The notes under the pieces are model-generated. The model saw only the letters and a list, made by a program, of their open reading frames with translations, made no database searches and was not told the DNA's origin. From NCBI RefSeq assembly GCF_000427885.1, contig NZ_ATYW01000015.1, positions 62,001 to 126,000 on the forward strand: 64,000 nucleotides of DNA. The letters are read 5' to 3'. Within the stretch, counting starts at the first letter, position 1. Every line of letters begins with the position of its first letter. Shown piece after piece: positions 15,705 to 22,838 of this stretch. The translations under genes and the position numbers were made by a program. Origin of the DNA: Glycomyces tenuis DSM 44171. GTDB lineage: Bacteria; Actinomycetota; Actinomycetes; Mycobacteriales; Micromonosporaceae.

Positions 15705-17348
15705 CTAGCCGCGCAGGACGGCGGCGAGGTTGTCGAGGCCGATCGGCCCCAGGTTCAGCGCCCTGGTGTGCCAGGCCTTGAGGTCGAAGTCGGCCCCGGC
15801 GGCGGCCTTCGCCTCGTCGCGGGCGGCGAGCCAGGCCCGCTCGCCGAGCTTGTAGCAGATGGCCTGTCCGGGCCAGCCCGCGTAGCGGACGATCTCGGCG
15901 TGGGCCCGGTGGCCGGCGATCCCGCCGCGTTCGCGCAGGACCTCCAGGGCCACCTCGAAGTTCCAGCGCTCGCCGTGCCGCGCGGCCTCGGCCGCGGGCA
16001 GCGGCAGGTCCAGGTGCCAGCCGATGTCGATGACGACGCGGGCGGCCCGCATCGCCGAGCCCTTGAGCATCCCCAGGCGCGTGGCCGGGTCGGAGTGCCA
16101 GCCGAGGTCGTCGGCGAGGCGCTCGGCGTACAGCGCCCAGCCTTCGCTGTGGCCCGAGAGGGACCCGTAGTTCTTCGCGAAGCGGCTGAGGCCCTCGCCG
16201 GCGATCTTCGTCTGCCCGATCTGGAGGTGGTGGCCGGGGACGCCTTCGTGGAAGACGGTGGTGAGTTCGCGCCAGACGGCGAAGTGCTCGCGCTCGGCGA
16301 CCGGCCACCAGGTGCGGCCCGGGCGCGTGAGGTCCTCGCTGGGGCCGGTGTAGTAGGGCGATCCGGCCGAGGAGCCGTGGACGAGTTCGACGTCGAGGGC
16401 CATCAGGCGCGGGTCGATGTCGAAGTGGACGCCGTCGAGGGCCTCCAGGGCGGCCTGGTGGCGTTCGGTGAGCCAGCCGAGGTAGGCGTCGTGGTCGGTG
16501 AGGGGGGCCGCGGCGTCGAGGTGCGCGGCGACCTCGTCGAGGCTCGCGCCGGGGAGGATCTTGGCGGCCTCGGCGGCCATCTCGTCCTCGATGCGGTGCA
16601 GCTCGTCCCAGCCCCAGGCGTAGGCGTCGCGGGGGTCGAGGGCGGCGCCGAGGGTGTGGCGGGCGTGGAGGAGGTAGCGCTCCTCGCCGACGCCGTCGCG
16701 GTCCTCGGCGTGGGGCGCGTAGTCCGCCTCGAGGTAGGCGGCGGTGGCGACGAACGCGGCGTAGGCGGCCTCGGCCGCGTCGGCGAGGTCCTGGAGCTGC
16801 GGCCCGTCGCCGTAGGCCTTGACGTGCTTGTCGAACACGCGGGCGTCGGCGTTGCGGCGGGCCTGCTTGACGCCCTCGGCGACCTGCCGTTTCGCGACGG
16901 TCTGCCCGGCGGCGATGCCGGCGTCCATGGTCCGGCGCCAGGTGGCGAGCATCTCGGGGATGGCCCGGATGCGGGCGGCGGTGGTGCGCCACTGGTCCTC
17001 GGTGCCGCGGGGCGCGAGGTCGACGTACGAGCACAGGCTCTGGAGGAAGCCGTACGGGACGCGCAGGGCGCGGCGCCACTCGCCGGCGTCGTGGAGGGCG
17101 AGCTGGGACTCGAGCCGCTCGGTCATGTGGAGCCGGGCGAGATCGTCGGCCGAGCCGGTGGATTCGAGGGCGCCCAGCCGGGCGAGGGTGTCCCGGGCGA
17201 GCTGTGCGCGCTCGGCCTCGGCGTCGGGCCCGAGGTCGGAGGCGACGCCGAAGTCGCCTGTGATGCCAATGGAGCCCGCGACCATGGGATGCAGCCGTGC
17301 GAACGAGGTGATGTACTCGTCGGCCAGTGCGAAAATCGGTGAGGTCAT
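15705..17348 (-). CDS. DUF885 family protein, predicted metallopeptidase-like
   Basis: 547 residues, the usual length for DUF885. The key motif is VFHEGVPGHHLQIGQ, an HExxxxHH-like putative zinc site, followed downstream by SEGWALYAERLADDLG, where the Glu would be the third ligand. Such proteins are often annotated as dipeptidase-like, though substrates are mostly unknown. There is no signal peptide, so it is probably cytoplasmic. It follows nuoJ by 21 bp on the same strand and may be cotranscribed with it. Confidence 0.88.
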   Translation of the reverse strand: MTSPIFALADEYITSFARLHPMVAGSIGITGDFGVASDLGPDAEAERAQLARDTLARLGALESTGSADDLARLHMTERLESQLALHDAGEWRRALRVPYGFLQSLCSYVDLAPRGTEDQWRTTAARIRAIPEMLATWRRTMDAGIAAGQTVAKRQVAEGVKQARRNADARVFDKHVKAYGDGPQLQDLADAAEAAYAAFVATAAYLEADYAPHAEDRDGVGEERYLLHARHTLGAALDPRDAYAWGWDELHRIEDEMAAEAAKILPGASLDEVAAHLDAAAPLTDHDAYLGWLTERHQAALEALDGVHFDIDPRLMALDVELVHGSSAGSPYYTGPSEDLTRPGRTWWPVAEREHFAVWRELTTVFHEGVPGHHLQIGQTKIAGEGLSRFAKNYGSLSGHSEGWALYAERLADDLGWHSDPATRLGMLKGSAMRAARVVIDIGWHLDLPLPAAEAARHGERWNFEVALEVLRERGGIAGHRAHAEIVRYAGWPGQAICYKLGERAWLAARDEAKAAAGADFDLKAWHTRALNLGPIGLDNLAAVLRG

Positions 17349-17369
17349 GGCCGCTAGCTTACCGCGCGG

Positions 17370-17897
17370 CTAGTGAGGCTCCGTTATGCGTTCGTTGCCA
17401 GCCGAGCCCCTGGTGGAGACGGCTATGGCGCCGACGAGGGCGGCGAGGAGGAGCAGCGAGAGGACCTCGAACGGCAGGACCCAGTCGGAGAAGATCGCCT
17501 CGCCCATGGCGGCCGCGTCGCCGCTCTCGCGGCCGGTGAGGCTCACCCGGGTCCACCCGAACGCGCCGACGAGGACGGCGGCGAGGCCGAGGCCGACGCC
17601 GCCGGCGATGACGGCGCCGGGGAGCCGGGGGCGGTCGAGCTCGTCGGAGGGGTCGGTGGGGGCCTTGGTGAGCATGGTGGCGAACAGGAGCAGCACGACG
17701 ATCGCGCCGACGTAGACGAGGACGAGCACCCAGGCGAGGAACTCGGCGGTCAGGACGAGGGCGGCGCCGGCGATGCCGGCGAAGGCCACGGCGAGCCACA
17801 GGCCGGCGCGGACGATGCGGCGCGTGGTGACCACGGCCAGGGCCGCGCCGAGCGCGAGCAGCCCGAAGGCCAGGAGCAGCACGTCGGCGAGGGTCAC
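17370..17897 (-). CDS. nuoJ: NADH-quinone oxidoreductase subunit J
   Basis: 175 residues with five membrane segments. NuoJ is one of the small antiporter-adjacent membrane subunits of complex [20 protein letters not shown] is the family signature (the pi-bulge helix). The GTG start overlaps the nuoI stop (GTGA). Unusually, nuoK-N do not follow, because the next gene is the DUF885 protein. Confidence 0.9.
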   Translation of the reverse strand: MTLADVLLLAFGLLALGAALAVVTTRRIVRAGLWLAVAFAGIAGAALVLTAEFLAWVLVLVYVGAIVVLLLFATMLTKAPTDPSDELDRPRLPGAVIAGGVGLGLAAVLVGAFGWTRVSLTGRESGDAAAMGEAIFSDWVLPFEVLSLLLLAALVGAIAVSTRGSAGNERITEPH

Positions 17898-18373
17898 CGC
17901 TGCTCACCGTCCGCCCGGGCCGTCTCGGGCAGCGCCGAGGCCGGGACGCCGTCCATCCACTCCCCCAGGTGCTCCTTGTCGTGGAGCAGGTCGCGGATGT
18001 CGCCTTCGGCGTAGTCGAAGTCGGGTGCCCAGAACAGGGCGTCGAACGGGCAGACGTCGACGCAGATGCCGCAGTACATGCACAGCGAGAAGTCGATGTC
18101 GAAGCGGTCGAGGACGTTGACCTGGCGGGGGCGGGCAGCCCCTTCGGCTTCGACGGTCTCCTTGTGGGAGTCGATGTAGATGCACCAGTCGGGGCATTCG
18201 CGCGCGCAGAGCATGCAGGAGGTGCAGTTGCTCTCGAGCAGGGCGATGACGCCTCTGGTGCGCTCGGGCAGTTCGGGCTCGTGCTCGGGGTACTGGCGGG
18301 TGACGGCGCGGCGCGTGGCGGTGCGCGCGGTGGCGGCGAGACCGCTGACGAGGCCGCTCCCGGGAAGCTTCAT
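17894..18373 (-). CDS. nuoI: NADH-quinone oxidoreductase subunit I (two 4Fe-4S ferredoxin)
   Basis: 159 residues. Both cluster motifs are intact: [15 protein letters not shown] (about residue 50) and [17 protein letters not shown] (about residue 97), which bind clusters N6a and N6b in complex I. The ATG at 18373 gives [19 protein letters not shown]. An upstream in-frame ATG at 18409 is possible. It is translationally coupled to nuoJ. No other nuo genes occur within the window on either side, so this is an isolated nuoI-nuoJ pair, possibly serving a partial or alternative complex. Confidence 0.9.
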   Translation of the reverse strand: MKLPGSGLVSGLAATARTATRRAVTRQYPEHEPELPERTRGVIALLESNCTSCMLCARECPDWCIYIDSHKETVEAEGAARPRQVNVLDRFDIDFSLCMYCGICVDVCPFDALFWAPDFDYAEGDIRDLLHDKEHLGEWMDGVPASALPETARADGEQR

Positions 18374-18540
18374 GACCTCATCGTGGCAGATGGCCCCGAA
18401 GTTATCCACAGGCCCAAAACTTTTTCTTGCCCCCTATTGACAACGGGGTGATGATCTTGTGAAAAACCCGGACAAGGCTTCATTCCCACCTCTGTAGGCA
18501 CGGCGGTGCAGTGGGATCTGCAGACACCGCCACCACAAGT

Positions 18541-18565
18541 CCGCGCGGGGTCGCTCCCCGCGCGG
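18541..18565. repeat. Inverted repeat (hairpin)
   Basis: CCGCGCGGGG and CCCCGCGCGG pair around a 5-nt loop. It is in the nuoI/VOC gap and is not adjacent to any stop codon, so a terminator role is not obvious. Confidence 0.6.
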
Positions 18566-18593
18566 CGCCTACGGAGGTCCCGCGGGAAGGGGA

Positions 18594-18624
18594 CCGGCCG
18601 GCTCGATCCGGACGAGCCGGCCGG
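18594..18624. repeat. Inverted repeat (hairpin)
   Basis: CCGGCCGGCTCG and CGAGCCGGCCGG form a 12-bp stem around a 7-nt loop. It is the second of two strong hairpins in the same gap. Confidence 0.6.
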
Positions 18625-18774
18625 CCACCTCGCGGCAATGCTCGTGTTCGACCCGAGCCGCCGACGGCCGGGGGCGCTTTGAGCGACACGGGCTTCGGCT
18701 CGCTCCAGGCGACCGCCCCGCGCCGGTGCCTCGCCCGCCTCGACTTGTCGGAGGCGGCGGCTACGTTGGCCGGC

Positions 18775-19131
18775 ATGGATTTGAGCATTGTGAACGTCAC
18801 GGTGAACACCGATCGCCCTCGCGAGCTGGCCCAGTGGTGGGCCGAGGCGCTGGGCGGCGAGATCACCACCGATTGGGGCGAGTACGTCATGGTCGGCTTC
18901 GGCTCGGGGACCGGGCTGGCCTTCCAGTACGTGGAGGGCACGGAGCCGGGGCGGGTGCATCTCGATCTGGCGGCCGACGACGCCGACAAGGAGGTGGGCC
19001 GCCTGATCGAGGCGGGCGCTTCCCGCGTCGCGGACCACGAGGCGCCGGGCGGGTCGTTCCGGTGGACGGTGCTGGCCGATCCCGACGGGAACCGGTTCTG
19101 CGTGGCGGGAGCCGCCGCGGAAGGGCACTGA
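18775..19131 (+). CDS. VOC-superfamily (glyoxalase/bleomycin resistance-like) protein
   Basis: 118 residues, one vicinal-oxygen-chelate domain. It begins with NVTVNTDRPRELAQWWAEALGGE (beta-alpha-beta half) and ends with WTVLADPDGNRFCVAG, the usual metal-ligand and substrate strand. VHLDLAADDADKEVGRLIEAGA is the second half. The family includes glyoxalases, dioxygenases and drug-binding proteins, and the substrate here is unknown. A TACGTT box ends 7 nt before the ATG without a Shine-Dalgarno, so the mRNA is probably leaderless. Confidence 0.88.
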   Translation: MDLSIVNVTVNTDRPRELAQWWAEALGGEITTDWGEYVMVGFGSGTGLAFQYVEGTEPGRVHLDLAADDADKEVGRLIEAGASRVADHEAPGGSFRWTVLADPDGNRFCVAGAAAEGH

Positions 19132-19214
19132 GCAGGAGCGTCAGCGGCGGTCGTCGAGCCGCGGTCCGGGTCTGGCCGCCCGGGCCGCGGCTCGACGGCC
19201 GCGAGGTTCGCGGT

Positions 19215-20042
19215 TCAGGACAGCACGCGCGCGAACGCCGCCCGTGTCTCCTCGAAGACCTCGGCGCCGGGCCTGGCCCACAGGGCTTCGTTGAACAGTT
19301 CGACCTCGATGGGGCCGTCGAAGCCGGTCGCGTCGACGGCCTCGAGGTAGCGGCGCATGTCGATGCAGCCGTCGCCGAGCTGGCCGCGGCCGGTGAGCAC
19401 GCCGGCGGGCAGCGGGGTGATCCAGTCGGCGAGCTGGAAGGAGGCGATGCGGCCTTCGGCTCCGGCGCGGGCGATGCCGTTCCACACCTCGGGGTCCCAC
19501 CAGATGTGGTAGGTGTCCACGACGACGCCGACGGCCTCGGCGGGGTGGGGTGCGGCGAGGTCGAGGGCCTGGGCGAGGGTGGAGACGACGCAGCGGTCCG
19601 AGGCGAACATGGGGTGGAGCGGTTCGATCGCGAGGGTCACGCCGCGTTCGGCCGCGTACGGGGCGAGCTGCGCGAGGGCTTCGGCGACGCCGTCGCGGGC
19701 GCTGTCGATCGTGCCGCCTTCGGGGATCGCTCCCGCGACGAGGACGAGCGCGGGGGCGCCGAGTTCGGCGGTCTCGTCGATGGCGCGTTTGTTGTCGTCG
19801 ATGGCCTGCGCGGTGGGGTCGGTGAAGAACCCGGCCCGGCACAGGCTGGTGACGCGGACGCCGGTGTCGCGGACCAGCTTCGCCGTGGCGGCCAGGCCGT
19901 GTTCGGCGACGGGTTCGCGCCACAGGCCGATGCCCGAGCCGGTGCGGGCGCAGCGTTCGATGGCCTCGCTCTGGTCCCAGAACTTGGCGGTGGCGTGGTT
20001 GAAGGAGAACCGGTTGAGCGGGAAGTGTTCGCGGTTGCTCAT
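19215..20042 (-). CDS. Sugar phosphate isomerase/epimerase (xylose isomerase-like TIM barrel)
   Basis: 275 residues. It has an AP-endonuclease-2/IolE-type barrel with metal ligands in LAIEPLHPMF, VVVDTYHIWW, FQLADW and the late IEVELFNEALW. The enzymes isomerise or epimerise sugars, often in inositol-like catabolism. It is the last gene of a three-gene operon (dehydrogenase, DUF993, isomerase), and its ATG overlaps the DUF993 TGA. The context suggests breakdown of a carbohydrate through a keto-sugar intermediate. Confidence 0.9.
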   Translation of the reverse strand: MSNREHFPLNRFSFNHATAKFWDQSEAIERCARTGSGIGLWREPVAEHGLAATAKLVRDTGVRVTSLCRAGFFTDPTAQAIDDNKRAIDETAELGAPALVLVAGAIPEGGTIDSARDGVAEALAQLAPYAAERGVTLAIEPLHPMFASDRCVVSTLAQALDLAAPHPAEAVGVVVDTYHIWWDPEVWNGIARAGAEGRIASFQLADWITPLPAGVLTGRGQLGDGCIDMRRYLEAVDATGFDGPIEVELFNEALWARPGAEVFEETRAAFARVLS

Positions 20043-21130
20043 CGCGGGCCCACCGGGGCTTGGCCCGCCACTTTCAGCAGGGCGTCGAAGCGTTCTTCGG
20101 CCACGGCGGGGTTCGGGAAGAGGTCGATGGCGGCGGCCAGTTCGTAGATCGCTTTGAGGTGGGTGATCGAGCGGGCCGATTCCAGGCCGCCGACCATCTT
20201 GAAGTGGTCCTGGTGGCCGGAGAGCCAGGCGATGAAGACCACGCCGGTCTTGTAGTTGAACGTGGGTGCTTCGAAGACCTTGCGGGCCAGGGGGACCGTG
20301 GGGTCGAGGATCGCGTGGAAGCCGTCGGTGTCGTGTTCGTCGAGGCGTTTGGCGGCCTTGGCGGCCAGGGGGGCGAGCGGGTCGAAGATGCCGAGGAGGG
20401 CGTCGGAGTGGCCCTGTTCGTCGCCGGCGATGAGTTGCGGGTAGTTGAAGTCGTCGCCGGTGTAGCAGCGGACGCCTTCGGGGAGCCTGCGCCGCAGGGC
20501 GATCTCGGCGTCGGCGTCGAGCAGGCTCATCTTGATGCCGTCGACTTTGTCGGCGTTCTCGGTGATGATCTCGACGAAGGTGTCGGCGGCTTCGTCGAGG
20601 TCGCTCGAGCCCCAGTAGCCGTCGAGGGCCGGGTCGAACATGGGGCCGAGCCAGTGGAGGATGGCTTTGCCGCTGACTTCGCCGAGCAGTTCGCCGTAGA
20701 GGGCTTTGTACTCGTCGGGGCCTTTGGCGGTGGCGGCCATCGCTCTGGAGCACATGAGGATGGTGCCGGCGCCGGCGTCTTCGACGATGGCGAGCTGGTC
20801 GAGGTAGCTCGCTCGGATCTGGTCGAGTGCGGCGGGCGCGGCGGGGAGCTGGTCGGTGCCCACGCCGCAGGCGAGGCGGTCGTCGGGTCCGGCGGTGTCG
20901 GCGGAGCGGCGGATGAGTTCTTTGGTGGCTTCCCAGTCCAGGCCCATGCCCCGTTGCGCGGTGTCCATGGCGTCGGCGACGCCGAGGCCGAGGTCCCACA
21001 GGTGGCGCCGGTATTGGAGGGTGGCGTCCCAGTCGACGGCGGCGGGGCGGCCGGGTCCGTTGTCGGCGAGGGGGTCGGCGACGACGTGGGCGGCGGAGTA
21101 GATGACGCGGGAGTGGAATGCGCGGCTCAC
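20039..21130 (-). CDS. DUF993 / dihydrodipicolinate synthase-like protein
   Basis: 363 residues from the GTG at 21130, which overlaps the dehydrogenase TGA (GTGA). The length and stretches such as KAILHWLGPMFDPALDGYWGSSD and GIKMSLLDADAEIALRRRLP fit DUF993, a family of predicted class I aldolase-like barrels related to DapA. The Lys in GIKMS occupies the expected Schiff-base strand. The reaction is probably aldol cleavage of a keto-sugar acid, but the substrate is unknown. It lies between two sugar-modifying enzymes. Confidence 0.85.
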   Translation of the reverse strand: MSRAFHSRVIYSAAHVVADPLADNGPGRPAAVDWDATLQYRRHLWDLGLGVADAMDTAQRGMGLDWEATKELIRRSADTAGPDDRLACGVGTDQLPAAPAALDQIRASYLDQLAIVEDAGAGTILMCSRAMAATAKGPDEYKALYGELLGEVSGKAILHWLGPMFDPALDGYWGSSDLDEAADTFVEIITENADKVDGIKMSLLDADAEIALRRRLPEGVRCYTGDDFNYPQLIAGDEQGHSDALLGIFDPLAPLAAKAAKRLDEHDTDGFHAILDPTVPLARKVFEAPTFNYKTGVVFIAWLSGHQDHFKMVGGLESARSITHLKAIYELAAAIDLFPNPAVAEERFDALLKVAGQAPVGPR

Positions 21131-22281
21131 AGCTGGAGCTCCTCGAGCTCGATGCGGCGTCCTTCGCGGGCGGAGCGGTAGCCGGCCTCGGCGAGTTGGA
21201 CGCCGCGGGCGGCGGCGAGGAAGTCGTGGTGCCAGGGCGCGTCGTCGACGACGTGGCGGAGGAACTCTTCCCATTGGAGTTTGAAGCCGTTGTCGAAGTC
21301 GTCGTTGTCGGGCACTTCGAACCATTGGCTTCTGAAGGAGATCGGCTGGTCGATGTCGGGGTTCCATACGGGTTTGGGGGTGTGGGCGCGGTGCTGGGCG
21401 CGGCATTTGCGCAGGCCGGCGATGGCCGATCCTTCGGTGCCGTCGACGTGGAATTCGACGAGTTCTTCGCGGTCGACTCTGGTGCACCACGAGGAGTTCA
21501 TCTGTACGACGGTGCCGTCGGTGAGTTCGAAGATGGCGTAGGCGGCGTCGTCGGCGGTGGCGGCGTAGGTCTTGCCGTGTTCGTCGGTGCGTTCGGGGAT
21601 GTGGGTGGTGACGTGGGCGGTGACGGTTTTGATGGGGGCGATGGTGCCTTCGAAGACGTAGGACCAGTGGGGGAACATGTCGAGTACCATGCCGCCGCCG
21701 TCTTCGGCGCGGTAGTTCCATGAGGGGCGCTGGGCGTCCTGCCAGTCGCCTTCGAAGACCCAGTAGCCGAACTCGCCGCGCACGGACAGGACGCGGCCGA
21801 AGAATCCGGAGTCGACCAGTCGTTTGAGTTTGCGCAGGCCGGGGAGGTAGAGCTTGTCGGCGACGGCGCCGTTCTTGACGCCGGCGTCGCGGGCGGCCCG
21901 GGCGAGGTTGAGGGCGTCGTCGAGGTTGGTCGCGATGGGTTTCTCGGTGTAGACGTGTTTGCCGGCTTTGATGGCGGCGCCCACGGCGCCGAGGCGGTGC
22001 TGGGTGGTGAGCGCGTCGAAGTAGATGTCGATGCCGTCGTCGGCGAGGGCTTCGTCGAGGCTGGTGGTGTATCGGTCCAGGTTGTGGCGTTCGGCGATCT
22101 CGGCGAGTTTGTCGGCGTTGCGGCCGATGAGGGTCAGTTCGGGCCAGATGACCGTTCCGTCGGTGCGCTCGACGCCGCCTTGCTCGCGGATGGCGAGCAG
22201 TGAGCGCACCAGGTGCTGCCGGTATCCCATGCGCCCGGTGACGCCGTTGACGGCGATGCCGACGGGAATTCGTTCTGTCAT
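21127..22281 (-). CDS. Gfo/Idh/MocA family oxidoreductase
   Basis: 384 residues. The N-terminal Rossmann domain (GIAVNGVTGRMGYRQHL) carries a slightly unusual glycine-rich loop. YTEKPIA is the family hallmark with the catalytic Lys, and GGGMVLDMFPHWSYVFEG is the C-terminal substrate domain with the conserved Asp and His. It oxidises a hydroxyl group of a sugar or polyol with NAD(P)+. The ATG at 22281 was chosen, because upstream codons lack family-like residues. It is the first gene of the operon, with a LacI-type operator 62 bp upstream. Confidence 0.9.
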   Translation of the reverse strand: MTERIPVGIAVNGVTGRMGYRQHLVRSLLAIREQGGVERTDGTVIWPELTLIGRNADKLAEIAERHNLDRYTTSLDEALADDGIDIYFDALTTQHRLGAVGAAIKAGKHVYTEKPIATNLDDALNLARAARDAGVKNGAVADKLYLPGLRKLKRLVDSGFFGRVLSVRGEFGYWVFEGDWQDAQRPSWNYRAEDGGGMVLDMFPHWSYVFEGTIAPIKTVTAHVTTHIPERTDEHGKTYAATADDAAYAIFELTDGTVVQMNSSWCTRVDREELVEFHVDGTEGSAIAGLRKCRAQHRAHTPKPVWNPDIDQPISFRSQWFEVPDNDDFDNGFKLQWEEFLRHVVDDAPWHHDFLAAARGVQLAEAGYRSAREGRRIELEELQL

Positions 22282-22342
22282 AGGGGCTGCTCCAGACGGT
22301 TGCTGCTGTGCCGGTTCGCGGCTCCTCGGACGACACGGGAGC

Positions 22343-22356
22343 GGCAAACGCTTTCT
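22343..22356 (-). promoter_or_regulatory. LacI-family operator upstream of the sugar dehydrogenase operon
   Basis: GGCAAACGCTTTCT contains the LacI/GalR core AAnCGnTT and sits 62 bp before the first start codon. A -10-like TATGCT (minus strand, about 22369-22374) lies just upstream, so a bound repressor would block transcription. No LacI gene is in the window. Confidence 0.55.
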
Positions 22357-22473
22357 TGCGGTTTCCTGAAGCATACAGCAAAACGGCGGCCGCATGAAAG
22401 CGGTCGCTGCCGGTTTTTCACCTGACGAGGGGCCCTGCCGAGTGCTCCTGCGCGCTAGGGGGACCGCTCGGTT

Positions 22474-22836
22474 CTAGAGGTACTGCTCGGCGATCTCGCT
22501 GACCTCGCCGACGGGCGCCCAGATCTGGTACACGCCGGTGTCGTAGGGCTCCAGGCCCAGGCGCATCGCCACGTCGCTGCGTCCGCCGCGGTACTCCAGG
22601 CGCAGCCAGTCGCCCGACTCGCCGAGCACGAAGAACGGCTCGCCGCGCCAGACGCAGGCGGTGCGCACGTAGAAGAAGTCCTCGAGCTCGCCGATCGGCA
22701 CGCCGCGCCGGTAGCGGCCCTCGGCGACCTGCACGAAGCCGTCGCCGCCGGTCGGCGAGTACAGCCGCACGTGGGCGCCGTCGGGGCTGGAGTCGTATTC
22801 GGCGCCGTTCCAGCGCGCGATGTAGCCGTCCCTCAC
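22474..22836 (-). CDS. Small conserved protein downstream of the SseB-domain protein, possible partner or immunity-type protein
   Basis: 120 residues from a GTG 2 bp after the SseB-domain gene. The sequence is rich in aromatic and charged residues (RDGYIARWNGAEYDSSPDG, then VRTACVWRGEPFFVLGE, ending WAPVGEVSEIAEQYL). No membrane segment or catalytic motif was seen. It resembles the compact single-domain proteins that follow polymorphic-toxin-like genes in actinobacteria, which suggests a binding partner, but I do not recognise a named family with certainty. Confidence 0.65.
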   Translation of the reverse strand: MRDGYIARWNGAEYDSSPDGAHVRLYSPTGGDGFVQVAEGRYRRGVPIGELEDFFYVRTACVWRGEPFFVLGESGDWLRLEYRGGRSDVAMRLGLEPYDTGVYQIWAPVGEVSEIAEQYL

Positions 22837-22838
22837 GC

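Larger units (their letters stand above)
18374..18774. other. 401-bp gap with two large hairpins and no gene
   Basis: It holds a TTGACA hexamer at about 18437 and two strong inverted repeats: 18541-18565 (10-bp stem, 5-nt loop) and 18594-18624 (12-bp stem, 7-nt loop). An open frame from 18511 leads into the VOC gene but has no family-like content before 18775, so I do not count it as coding. The divergent promoters of nuoI and the VOC gene must lie here. Confidence 0.5.

Noticed and set aside
18511-18774. N-terminal extension of the VOC protein
   Set aside because: Arg/Pro-rich stretch spans two strong hairpins and has no VOC-like features; a -10 box sits just before the shorter start.
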